From CAZTDU01 sp964617355 (GTDB lineage Bacteria; Pseudomonadota; Gammaproteobacteria; Burkholderiales; SG8-39): a stretch of DNA of 64,000 nucleotides. The translations under genes and the position numbers were made by a program. Positions 24,707 through 32,581 of the stretch are shown piece after piece. The notes under the pieces were generated by a model. It made no database searches. It was given only the letters and a program-made list of their open reading frames with translations, and was not told the DNA's origin. The stretch is taken from positions 14,271 through 78,270 of the forward strand of contig CAZTXP010000056.1 of NCBI GenBank assembly GCA_964617355.1. Direction: 5' to 3'. Position 1 is the first letter of the stretch. Each line of letters opens with the position of its first letter.

Positions 24707-25597
24707 ATGGCCGACGCGCTCTACGAGTCGAGCCTGAAGAGCCTGCCGCGCCTCGGGTGCGGCAAGGTTCGCGACATCTACGCGGTCGGCGACGACAAGA
24801 TGCTGATCGTCGTCTCCGATCGCCTCTCCGCGTTCGACGTCGTCATGGCGCAGCCGATTCCCGGCAAGGGCCGCGTGCTGAACGCGATGGCGAACTTCTG
24901 GTTCGCGAAGCTCGGCCACGTGGTGCCCAACCACCTCACCGGCATCGACCCCGAGAGCGTGGTGCAGGGCGAGGACGAGAAGGCGCAGGTGCGCGGCCGC
25001 TCGATCGTCGTGCGACGCCTGAAGCCGCTGCCGGTCGAGGCGGTGGTGCGCGGCTACATCATCGGCTCCGGCTGGAAGGACTACCAGGCGAGCGGCGCGA
25101 TCTGCGGCATCGCGCTCCCGAAGGGCCTCGCGCAGGCCCAGCAGCTGCCCGAGCCGATCTTCACGCCGGCGACCAAGGCCGAGTCGGGCCACGACGAGAA
25201 CATCCCGTTCGAGCGCATGGTCGAGATGGTCGGCCGCGCGAACGCCGAGAAGGTGCGCGAGATCAGCATCCGCCTCTACCGGGAGGCGGCGGCGTACGCC
25301 GCGACCAAGGGCATCATCATCGCCGACACCAAGTTCGAGTTCGGCCTCGACGACGCGGGCAACCTCGTCCTCATCGACGAGATCCTCACCGCCGACAGCT
25401 CCCGCTTCTGGCCCGCCGACGAGTACCGCGTCGGCACCAGCCCGCCCTCGTTCGACAAGCAGTTCGTGCGCGACTACCTCGAGACGCTCGACTGGCCGAA
25501 GACCTACCCGCCGCCCAAGCTGCCCGAGGACGTGATCTCGCGCACCGCCGCCAAGTACCGCGAGGCGATGGAACGCCTCACCGGGGCGAAGGCATGA
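24707..25597 (+). CDS. purC: phosphoribosylaminoimidazole-succinocarboxamide synthase
   Basis: The 296-residue SAICAR synthase is of the longer eukaryote/proteobacterial type. Conserved segments include GKVRDIYAVGDDKMLIVVSDRLSAFD, GSGWKDYQ, ADTKFEFG and LIDEILTADSSRFWP. It condenses CAIR with aspartate using ATP in de novo purine synthesis, in the cytoplasm. Its stop overlaps the purE start (ATGA), and purE in turn overlaps purK. The three consecutive enzymes are thus translationally coupled, which matches their order around CAIR. Confidence 0.96.
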   Translation: MADALYESSLKSLPRLGCGKVRDIYAVGDDKMLIVVSDRLSAFDVVMAQPIPGKGRVLNAMANFWFAKLGHVVPNHLTGIDPESVVQGEDEKAQVRGRSIVVRRLKPLPVEAVVRGYIIGSGWKDYQASGAICGIALPKGLAQAQQLPEPIFTPATKAESGHDENIPFERMVEMVGRANAEKVREISIRLYREAAAYAATKGIIIADTKFEFGLDDAGNLVLIDEILTADSSRFWPADEYRVGTSPPSFDKQFVRDYLETLDWPKTYPPPKLPEDVISRTAAKYREAMERLTGAKA

Positions 25598-26115
25598 AGG
25601 CGAAGTCCACGCGCCGCACGCCGGCGAAGCCGCTGGTCGGCGTCGTCATGGGCTCGAACTCCGACTGGGACGTGATGCGGGAGGCCTGTGCGGTGCTCGC
25701 CGAATTCGGCGTGCCCTACGAGGCGAAGGTGGTGTCGGCGCACCGCACGCCCGACGCGATGTTCGCCTATGCGTCGAAGGCGCGCGCCCGCGGCCTGCGC
25801 GCCATCATCGCCGGCGCCGGCGGCGCGGCGCACCTGCCCGGCATGCTTGCGTCGAAGACCACCGTTCCGGTGCTTGGCGTGCCGGTGCCCTCGAAGCACC
25901 TCGCGGGGCAGGATTCGCTGCTTTCGATCGTGCAGATGCCCAAGGGTATCCCGGTGGCGACCTTCGCCATCGGGCAGGCGGGCGCGGCCAACGCGGGTCT
26001 CTTCGCTGTCGCGCTCCTCGCCGGCGGCAACGCGTCCCTCGCCACGCGCCTGGAGCGCTATCGCGCCGGGCTGCGCCGGCTGGTCGCGAAGATGCGCCTC
26101 TCCGACCAGCCGTGA
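25594..26115 (+). CDS. purE: N5-carboxyaminoimidazole ribonucleotide mutase (PurE class I)
   Basis: A 173-residue class I PurE. The active-site loop VGVVMGSNSDWDVM and the mutase motif VVSAHRTPDAMF, which holds the catalytic His, are present, as are IAGAGGAAHLPGMLAS and PVLGVPVPSKHLAGQDSLLS. It converts N5-CAIR, the PurK product, to CAIR. The start ATG overlaps the purC stop and its own stop overlaps the purK start (GTGA), so it is part of a tight purC-purE-purK operon. Confidence 0.96.
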   Translation: MKAKSTRRTPAKPLVGVVMGSNSDWDVMREACAVLAEFGVPYEAKVVSAHRTPDAMFAYASKARARGLRAIIAGAGGAAHLPGMLASKTTVPVLGVPVPSKHLAGQDSLLSIVQMPKGIPVATFAIGQAGAANAGLFAVALLAGGNASLATRLERYRAGLRRLVAKMRLSDQP

Positions 26116-27260
26116 GCGTGCCCGCGGCGGGCCCGATCCTGCCGCCCGCGATGCTCGGCGTGCTGGGCGGCGGGCAGCTCGGGCGCTTCTTCGTCATCGC
26201 CGCCCGCCAGATGGGTTATCGCGTGGTGGTGCTCGATCCGGATCGAGGCAGTCCCGCCGGCGCCCTCGCGGACAGGCATCTCGCCGCCGACTACCAGGAC
26301 CGCGCCGCGCTCGACGAACTCTCCGCCAGTTGCGCCGCGATCACCACCGAGTTCGAGAACGTGCCGGCCGAGAGCATGGCGTACCTCGCGCGCACGCGGC
26401 GCGTGGCGCCCTCGGCCGACTGCGTCGCCGTGGCGCAGGACCGGATCCGCGAGAAGGCGGCGCTCGCCGCGCACGGCTTCCCGGTGGGCGCATACGTCCC
26501 GGTGCTCGCCGAGGCGGACCTGGATCGCGCCGATCTCTACCCCGGGATCCTCAAGCGCGCCCGGTTCGGCTACGACGGCAAGGGGCAGGCGCGCGTCGCG
26601 TCGCCCGCCGAAGGGCTTGCCGCATGGAAGGCGTTCGACGGCGCGCCCTGCGTGCTCGAGAGGAAGGTCACGCTCGACTGCGAGGTCTCGGTTGTCGTCG
26701 CGCGCGGCGCGGATGGCGCGACCGCGCCGTTCGCGGTGGCCGAGAACCGCCACCTGAACGGCATCCTCGACGTGTCGATCGTGCCTGCGCGCGTGGACGA
26801 CGCGCTCGCCGCCGAGGCACAGGCCATGGCTGCGCGCCTCGCCGGCGTGCTGGGCTACGTCGGCGTGCTAGGGGTCGAGTTCTTCGTCAGCGGCGGCCGG
26901 CTGCTCGTCAACGAGATCGCGCCGCGGCCGCACAACAGCGGCCACTACACGATCGAGGCCTGCGCGACGAGCCAGTACGTGCAGCAGGTGCGCGCGCTCT
27001 GCGGCCTGCCGCTGGGCGACGCAAGGCTGCTCTCGCCCGCGGTGATGGTGAACGTGCTCGGCGACGCGTGGCCCGCTGGCGGGGCGCCGGACTGGGCCGC
27101 GGTGCTGGCCGAGCCGCGCGCGCGCCTGCACCTCTACGGCAAGGAGTCTGCGCGCCCGGGGCGCAAGATGGGGCACTTCACGGTGCTCGATGCCGAGCGC
27201 GACCGCGCGGTCGCCACCGCGCTCGCCTTGCGCGCGCGGCTCGGCATCGGCGATGCCTGA
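26112..27260 (+). CDS. purK: 5-(carboxyamino)imidazole ribonucleotide synthase
   Basis: The 382-residue ATP-grasp enzyme starts at GTG 26112, overlapping the purE stop. All signature regions are intact: LGGGQLGRFF (about 18-27), TEFENVP, the ATP loop FGYDGKGQ (about 152-159), GVLGVEFF and the metal/ATP segment LVNEIAPRPHNSGH with Glu268. It carboxylates AIR with bicarbonate and ATP. It is the functional counterpart of the degenerate paralogue at 12380-13573, with which it shares long near-identical C-terminal stretches. Confidence 0.96.
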   Translation: MSVPAAGPILPPAMLGVLGGGQLGRFFVIAARQMGYRVVVLDPDRGSPAGALADRHLAADYQDRAALDELSASCAAITTEFENVPAESMAYLARTRRVAPSADCVAVAQDRIREKAALAAHGFPVGAYVPVLAEADLDRADLYPGILKRARFGYDGKGQARVASPAEGLAAWKAFDGAPCVLERKVTLDCEVSVVVARGADGATAPFAVAENRHLNGILDVSIVPARVDDALAAEAQAMAARLAGVLGYVGVLGVEFFVSGGRLLVNEIAPRPHNSGHYTIEACATSQYVQQVRALCGLPLGDARLLSPAVMVNVLGDAWPAGGAPDWAAVLAEPRARLHLYGKESARPGRKMGHFTVLDAERDRAVATALALRARLGIGDA

Positions 27261-28221
27261 AGCCGGCGCCCTCGCGCACGCCGCGCGGCTGCTCGACGCC
27301 GGCCGGCTCGTCGCTTTCCCGACGGAAACCGTCTATGGCCTCGGCGCCGATGCTTCCAGCGCCGCCGCGATCGCGCACCTTTATGCGGTGAAGGGCCGGC
27401 CTCCCGGCCATCCGGTGATCGTGCACCTCGATACCGCCGAGCATGCGTTCGCTTGGGGACGCGAAGTGCCCGACGCGGCGCGCAAGCTCGCCGCCGCGTT
27501 CTGGCCCGGGCCGCTGACGATGATCCTGAAGCGCGACCCCTGCGCGGGCGACTTCGTCACCGGCGGGCAGGACGCGGTGGGCGTGCGTGTGCCCTCGCAT
27601 CCAGTGGCGCAGGCGCTGCTGCGCGAGTTCCGTTCGTTGCGAGGCGATGCGCGCCGTGCCGGCATCGCCGCACCCTCGGCCAACCGCTTCGGCCGCGTGT
27701 CACCGACCACCGCTGCGCACGTGCGGGCCGATCTCGGCGAGGACGTCGACCTCGTGCTGGAGGGCGGCGACGCGGAGGTTGGCATCGAATCGACCATCGT
27801 CGACCTGTCGCGCGGCGCGCCGGTGCTTCTGCGGCCCGGGCACGTCACGCCGGAGGCAATCGCCGCGGTGCTCGGCATGCCCGTCGCGGCGAAGGACGCG
27901 GCCGCGCCGGCGCACTCGGGCGGCCTGGAGCGCCACTACGCGCCGCGCACGCCGACGCGCCTCGTGCCGTCGCACGAACTCGATGCGCAGATCGCGGGCC
28001 ACGGCGCTCGCGTCGCCGTGCTGGCGTTCTCCCGCCCCGACGAGCGCGTGGACTACTGGATCCGCATGCCCCGCGACGCTGCAGCCTACGCGCAGCGGCT
28101 GTACGGCGCGCTGCGCGAGCTCGACGGCGCGGGTTGCGAGGCCATCCTCGTCGAGTCGCCGCCCGGAGATGGCGCATGGGCCGCGGTGCACGACCGGCTC
28201 GCGCGCGCGGCGGTATCCTGA
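27253..28221 (+). CDS. tsaC: L-threonylcarbamoyladenylate synthase (long Sua5 type)
   Basis: The 322-residue protein starts at ATG 27253, 8 bases inside the purK end. An N-terminal YrdC domain (about 1-205) has FPTETVYGLGADA, KGRPPGHPVIVHL, RVPSHPVAQALL and APSANRFGRVSPTTAAHV. A C-terminal Sua5 domain follows (HSGGLERHYAPRTPTRLV onward). It makes threonylcarbamoyl-AMP, the precursor of t6A37 in ANN-decoding tRNAs. TsaD encoded at 57174-58211 then completes the transfer. The longer two-domain form is a Sua5 rather than the short TsaC. Confidence 0.92.
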   Translation: MPEAGALAHAARLLDAGRLVAFPTETVYGLGADASSAAAIAHLYAVKGRPPGHPVIVHLDTAEHAFAWGREVPDAARKLAAAFWPGPLTMILKRDPCAGDFVTGGQDAVGVRVPSHPVAQALLREFRSLRGDARRAGIAAPSANRFGRVSPTTAAHVRADLGEDVDLVLEGGDAEVGIESTIVDLSRGAPVLLRPGHVTPEAIAAVLGMPVAAKDAAAPAHSGGLERHYAPRTPTRLVPSHELDAQIAGHGARVAVLAFSRPDERVDYWIRMPRDAAAYAQRLYGALRELDGAGCEAILVESPPGDGAWAAVHDRLARAAVS

Positions 28222-28225
28222 GGCC

Positions 28226-29545
28226 ATGATCCAGCGCATCCGGCGCCTGTCGGTTCGCGACCTGCTGCTGCTCGGCCTGCCGTCGATCGCGCTGGTCGTC
28301 GGGGCGTTCTGGCTGGCCTCGCTGTACATCAAGCCCGCGCCGCCGGATCGCATCGTGATCGCGACCGGCGCCAGGGACGGCGCGTACTACACCTTCGCGC
28401 GGCAATACGCGGAGGTGCTCGCGCGCGACGGCATCCGCCTCGAGATCCGCGAGACTGCGGGCGCGGTCGAGAACCTGAGGCTGCTGCAGGACCCGGCGAG
28501 CGATGTCGAGGTGGCGTTCGTGCAGGGGGGCGTGAAGCCCGCCACGGTATCGCAGGAGGCGCCGCAACTGCTGAAGCTGGCCTCGGTCGCCTACGAGCCG
28601 CTGTGGGCCTTCGTGCGCGACCGCAAGCCGGTCGACCAGCTGGTGCAGCTGAAGGGTCGCCGGATCGCGGTCGGCACCGAGGGCAGCGGCACGCGCGCGC
28701 TGGCGCTGCTGCTCGCGCACGCGAACGGGCTCGACGCCGCGCCGACGAAGCTGCTCGCCATCGGCGGGCACGACGCGGTCGCCGCGCTGGAGAAGGGCGA
28801 GGTGGACGCCGCGTTCTTCGTCGCCGGGGCGAGCTCGCCGCTGGTGCGCGAACTGGTGCACCGCAAGGACCTGCAGCTGGTCAACTTCTCCAACGCCGAG
28901 GCCTACGCGCGGCGCTTTCCGTTCCTCGCCCGGCTGTCGCTGCCGCAGGACGCGATCTCGTTCACCGAACACCTGCCGCCGCGCGAGCTGCAGCTGGTGT
29001 CGCCGACGGCGCGGCTGGTGGCGCGCGACACGGCCCACCCTGCGCTCGTCTATCTGCTGCTGCAGGCCGCGAGCGAGGTGCATCGAGAGTCCGGCCTGTT
29101 CCAGCGCGCGGGCGACTTCCCGTACCTGCGGCCCGGCGACTTCGAGCTGTCCGAGGACGCGGTGCGCTACTTCAAGCAGGGGCTGCCGTTCCTGCAGCGC
29201 ATGTTCCCGTTCTGGCTCGCCAGCCTGGTCGAGCGCCTCTGGGTGCTGCTGCTGCCGGTGATCGCGATCGTGCTGCCGCTCGCGAAGATCCTGCCGCCGC
29301 TCTACACCTGGCGCGTGAAGTCGAAGTTCTTCAAGCGCTACGGCGAGCTGCGCTACATCGAGGCCGAGGTCGACCGCAACCCGACGCAGGAGGCCCTGCG
29401 CGCCATGCTTGCGCGCGTCGAGACGCTCGACGCGGAGGTGCGCGCGGTCGCGGTGCCGCTGGCGTTCTCGGAACTGCTCTACACCTTCCGTGGGCACGTC
29501 GACATGGTGAGCGAGAAGATCCGCGCCCGCCTCGGGAAGGCGTAG
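28226..29545 (+). CDS. membrane-anchored TAXI-family solute-binding protein
   Basis: The 439-residue protein has an N-terminal anchor helix (about 14-34) and a TAXI-type ligand domain: IVIATGARDGAYYTFARQYAEVL, DVEVAFVQGG and GRRIAVGTEGSGTRALA. Unusually, a second hydrophobic stretch (about 330-355, ERLWVLLLPVIAIVLPLAKI) leads into a 90-residue helical, probably cytoplasmic C-terminal domain (RVKSKFFKRYGELRYIEAEV). Ordinary TAXI receptors are about 320 residues and freely periplasmic. No TRAP permease is adjacent, so this could be a sensor or signalling form rather than a transport receptor. ATG 28226 follows the Sua5 stop by 4 bases. Confidence 0.82.
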   Translation: MIQRIRRLSVRDLLLLGLPSIALVVGAFWLASLYIKPAPPDRIVIATGARDGAYYTFARQYAEVLARDGIRLEIRETAGAVENLRLLQDPASDVEVAFVQGGVKPATVSQEAPQLLKLASVAYEPLWAFVRDRKPVDQLVQLKGRRIAVGTEGSGTRALALLLAHANGLDAAPTKLLAIGGHDAVAALEKGEVDAAFFVAGASSPLVRELVHRKDLQLVNFSNAEAYARRFPFLARLSLPQDAISFTEHLPPRELQLVSPTARLVARDTAHPALVYLLLQAASEVHRESGLFQRAGDFPYLRPGDFELSEDAVRYFKQGLPFLQRMFPFWLASLVERLWVLLLPVIAIVLPLAKILPPLYTWRVKSKFFKRYGELRYIEAEVDRNPTQEALRAMLARVETLDAEVRAVAVPLAFSELLYTFRGHVDMVSEKIRARLGKA

Positions 29546-29554
29546 GATTTCCGC

Positions 29555-29866
29555 ATGCGCCTGCTCGCTGTCTCCGCGTTACTCCTCGCCGGGTGCCAGT
29601 CCACGATGCACCTGGGCACGCCGTCCGGGCGCGTCGACAGCGTGCCCGCCGGTACCTCGGTGTCGGGCGGCTCGGTCGAGGTGCGCTCCTCGTCGGGCCC
29701 GTTGCTCGGCGCGGTGATCGGCCTCGGCGTGTTCGCGGCGATCGTGCAGGGCGACGCACCGTTGCGCCGCATGCCGGCCGAGATGGACCCGAATCGCTCG
29801 GTGCGCGAGGTGGATTGCACGCAACCGGTCGACCTCTCGGCCGGCGGCAACCTGCGCTGCCGCTAG
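29555..29866 (+). CDS. small lipoprotein of unknown function
   Basis: A 103-residue protein with a lipoprotein signal peptide ending LLAGC (Cys14), preceded by an AGGA site 8 bases before ATG 29555. After a Gly/Ser-rich segment it has one hydrophobic stretch (LLGAVIGLGVFAAIV, about 50-64) and two C-terminal Cys that may form a disulfide. I do not recognise a family. It follows the anchored TAXI-like gene by 9 bases and probably shares its transcript. Confidence 0.7.
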   Translation: MRLLAVSALLLAGCQSTMHLGTPSGRVDSVPAGTSVSGGSVEVRSSSGPLLGAVIGLGVFAAIVQGDAPLRRMPAEMDPNRSVREVDCTQPVDLSAGGNLRCR

Positions 29867-29870
29867 GCGT

Positions 29871-31424
29871 TCAGGCCTTCTGCGCGCCGGCGCGCCCGTC
29901 CTCGACCACCCACGACGAGATCGTGCTGCAGGCCGAATCGGCCTTCTTCTCGGAGTCCAGCCCGCGCAGTTCCGCGCGCAGCGCCTTCGGCGTCAGTTCG
30001 AAGCGCACGTAGCCGCGGTGGCGCGACTCGGCGTGGCGCACGTGCGGGTTGTCGGGCAGGAACGAATTGATCCGGTCCTGCGGCCACGACTGCGAGGTGA
30101 TCGAGGTGCCGACGAATTCGGAGGCGACCACCGGCGACGCGGCGTCGTCGAAATCCGTCTTCAGGTCCGTGACGTAGAACATGTGCACGTCCCCGCCCAG
30201 GAACACCGGGTTGGCGACCTTGCGGTCGCGCACCGACTCGAGCATCTTGCGGCGCGCGGCCGGGTAGCCGTCCCACGAGTCGGTCCACGCGCGTCGCCCC
30301 GCCCCGGGCTGCTGGTCGAACTGCGCCACCATGGTCTGCTGCACGACGAGGTTCCACTTCGCGCGCGAGGCCGCGAATCCCGCGTCGAGCCACGCTTCCT
30401 GCGTCGCGCCGAGCATGGTGCGCGACGGGTCCGCGAGTTCGCGGCACTGTGCGGGATCGACTACGTTGGAGCCGCCGCGTCCCGCGCGCGGGCAGGCCTC
30501 GGGCGCGCGGTGCTGGCGATTGTCGAGCACGTGGAACTGCGCGAGGCCGCCGAAGGCCGCGCGCGTGTAGATGGTCGCGTGCGGGCCGAAGGGCACCATG
30601 GAGCGCCGCGCCGGCATGTGCTCGTACCACGCCTTGTAGGCCGCCGCGCGTCGCGCGAGGAACCAGTCGCGCGCGTCGAGGTTCTCGGAGACATCGTTCG
30701 CGTAGTCGTTCTCGACCTCGTGGTCGTCCCAGGTCACCAGCCAGGGCGCGGCAGCATGCGCGGCGCGCAGGTCGGCGTCGGTCTTGTAAAGCGCGTAGCG
30801 CGCCCGGTAGTCGTCGAGCGTGTGCGGCTCGGGCGTGCCGTGCTTGCGCACGTGCGCCGCGCCCCACGAGGACTCGTAGATGTAGTCGCCGACGAACAGC
30901 ACGAGGTCGGGGCTCTCGGCCGCGATGTGCCGCTGCGCCGCGAAGAAGCCCTGCTCGTAGTGCTGGCAGGAGGCGAGCGTGAACTTGAGGCGATCGGGGT
31001 TGGCGTTCGCGCCCGGCGCGGTGCGCGTGCGGCCGACCGGGCTCTGCGCGTCGCCGGCCGTAAAGCGGTACCAGTACCAGCGCGCGGGCTCCAGTCCGGA
31101 GACCTCGACGTGCACCGAGTGCGCCCAGTCGGCGCTCGCGTACGTCGTGCCCGAGGCGACGACATCCTTCAGGCCCTCGTCGCGCGCGATCTCCCAGCGT
31201 ACCGGGATCGTCTCCGGGCCGAGGCCGCCGCCGGGCGCATCCGGTTGCGGCGCGAGGCGCGTCCACAGCGCGATGCTGTTCGGCAGCGGATAGCCCGAGG
31301 CGACGCCGAGCGTGAACGGGTCGGAGGCGAAGCGCGGCTTCGCGAGCAGTTGCGCGCGCGCCGGCAGCGCGGCGGCGAGACCGGCTGCGCCGAGCACCTT
31401 CAGGAATTCACGCCTTGCGGACAT
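29871..31424 (-). CDS. PhoD-family alkaline phosphatase (Tat-exported)
   Basis: The 517-residue enzyme begins with a Tat signal (SARREFLKVLG and a hydrophobic run to ARA). It continues with a PhoD N-terminal domain (FTLGVASGYPLPNSIALWTRL) and the metallophosphoesterase core: VGDYIYE, TWDDHEVENDY and LGGDVHMFYVTD, whose Asp, Asn and His residues bind Ca2+/Fe3+. It hydrolyses phosphomono- or diesters in the periplasm and is folded before export. Its start overlaps the end of the upstream GntR-family gene by 17 bases, so the two are co-transcribed. No Pho box could be identified. Confidence 0.9.
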   Translation of the reverse strand: MSARREFLKVLGAAGLAAALPARAQLLAKPRFASDPFTLGVASGYPLPNSIALWTRLAPQPDAPGGGLGPETIPVRWEIARDEGLKDVVASGTTYASADWAHSVHVEVSGLEPARWYWYRFTAGDAQSPVGRTRTAPGANANPDRLKFTLASCQHYEQGFFAAQRHIAAESPDLVLFVGDYIYESSWGAAHVRKHGTPEPHTLDDYRARYALYKTDADLRAAHAAAPWLVTWDDHEVENDYANDVSENLDARDWFLARRAAAYKAWYEHMPARRSMVPFGPHATIYTRAAFGGLAQFHVLDNRQHRAPEACPRAGRGGSNVVDPAQCRELADPSRTMLGATQEAWLDAGFAASRAKWNLVVQQTMVAQFDQQPGAGRRAWTDSWDGYPAARRKMLESVRDRKVANPVFLGGDVHMFYVTDLKTDFDDAASPVVASEFVGTSITSQSWPQDRINSFLPDNPHVRHAESRHRGYVRFELTPKALRAELRGLDSEKKADSACSTISSWVVEDGRAGAQKA

Positions 31425-32145
31425 GGTCGCCCTTTCCGAGGTCGCTCAGGTAGTCGTAGCGGGTAGTGTCGACGCGGCTGCGGCGCAATTCCACCGGCGC
31501 GTCATGGTACGTCAGCGCGACGCGGTCGATCTCGAGGATCGGCGCGCCGCGCTTCACGGCGAGCAGCTTCGCGGTCGCGGCGTCCGCCAGCACGGCGCGC
31601 AGGCGCTCGGTGGTGCGCAGCACGTTCAGGCCGTAGCGCGACTGGTAGAGGTTGTAGATGGTGTTCTCGCGGCGCTCGTAGATCTTCGCCGTGAGGTCGG
31701 GGAAGCGTTCGCGCGCGAGCGTGATGTCGTCGACGAGCGCCGGCGCGCCCTCCAGCGACAGCAGGTTGCGGATGCGCCAGACCGCGTCGCCCGCGGCAAG
31801 GCCGAGGCGCGCGGCCTCGGCTGCGGTCGCGCGGTCGCGCGAGAAGTCGAGCAGCTTCGTGTCCGGGTACACCGAGCCGCCGGCCCGCGGCACGATGTGG
31901 AAGAAGTGGAAGATCAGCCGCCGCGGGTCGTGCGTGGCGACGAAGGTGCCGCGGCCCTGCTGGCGCACCACGGCGCGCTCGGCGACCAGCGCGTCCACGG
32001 CCTTGCGCACCGTGCCGATCGACACGCGGAAGCGCCGGGCGAGCGCGGCCTCCGAGGGCAGCGCCTCGCCCGGGCGCCACTCGCCGCCCGCGAGGTCGCG
32101 GATCAGCGCCTGCTTCACTTCCTCGTAGAGCGGGACCTCGAGCAC
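31408..32145 (-). CDS. GntR-family regulator, HutC subfamily
   Basis: The 245-residue protein has a winged helix-turn-helix at residues about 5-70 (PGEALPSEAALARRF, VSIGTVRKAVDALVAE, VVRQQGRGTFVA). A UTRA effector domain follows (about 90-235; GAPALVDDITLARERFP, GAPILEIDRVALTYHDAPVE), which places it in the HutC group. These sense small acids or sugar derivatives and usually repress nearby catabolic genes. The gene is divergent from the UxaA/SuyAB-type pair, and a dyad in the shared promoter region is a plausible operator. It is followed by phoD in the same transcript. Confidence 0.9.
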   Translation of the reverse strand: MLEVPLYEEVKQALIRDLAGGEWRPGEALPSEAALARRFRVSIGTVRKAVDALVAERAVVRQQGRGTFVATHDPRRLIFHFFHIVPRAGGSVYPDTKLLDFSRDRATAAEAARLGLAAGDAVWRIRNLLSLEGAPALVDDITLARERFPDLTAKIYERRENTIYNLYQSRYGLNVLRTTERLRAVLADAATAKLLAVKRGAPILEIDRVALTYHDAPVELRRSRVDTTRYDYLSDLGKGDHVRKA

Positions 32146-32192
32146 GGCGGCAGTCTACGGGCGGGGCCGCGGTTTGAACAGCGAAACTCATA

Positions 32193-32207
32193 CAACTCAT
32201 CTAGTTG
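32193..32207. promoter_or_regulatory. dyad CAACT-N5-AGTTG, candidate GntR operator
   Basis: A perfect 5-bp inverted repeat with 5-base spacer lies in an AT-rich patch between the GntR regulator (start 32145) and the divergent UxaA/SuyA-like gene (start 32290). HutC-type proteins bind short palindromes of about this size between themselves and their target genes. It likely controls both transcripts. Confidence 0.5.
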
Positions 32208-32289
32208 ACTTGGCCGGGGGCGGGGCGTAGCCTCCGGCATCCCCCCGGAGGCGGGCCCCGGCTCGCCGCATTCCCAACAGGAGACCTGC

Positions 32290-32571
32290 ATGATTCATTT
32301 CGTGGTGCACGAGGAAGGCGACGGCGTCGGCGTGGTCGTCGTCGAGGGCGTGAAGACCGGCCAGACGCTGGTCGGCTGGATCATGGAGGAAGACAAGGAA
32401 ATCAAGGTCACCGCCCAGAACGACATCCCCATCGGCCACAAGGTGGCGCTCAGGGACTACAAGCCGGGCGACACCGTGATCAAGTACGGCATCGACATCG
32501 GCAAGGTGGTGGCGCCGATCGCCACGGGCGGCCACGCCCACGTGCAGAACATCAAGACCAAGCGCTGGTAA
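32290..32571 (+). CDS. UxaA/SuyA-type lyase small subunit (SAF domain)
   Basis: The 93-residue protein is a stand-alone SAF domain (GQTLVGWIMEEDKEIKV, IPIGHKVALRDYKPGD, KYGIDIGKVVAPIATGGH). In altronate dehydratase this is the N-terminal domain; in (2R)-sulfolactate sulfo-lyase it is the separate alpha subunit SuyA. The split gene pair here matches the SuyAB arrangement. It cooperates with the large subunit encoded 10 bases downstream. Whether the substrate is sulfolactate or a sugar acid cannot be decided from sequence alone. Confidence 0.82.
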   Translation: MIHFVVHEEGDGVGVVVVEGVKTGQTLVGWIMEEDKEIKVTAQNDIPIGHKVALRDYKPGDTVIKYGIDIGKVVAPIATGGHAHVQNIKTKRW

Positions 32572-32581
32572 GGAGACGACG

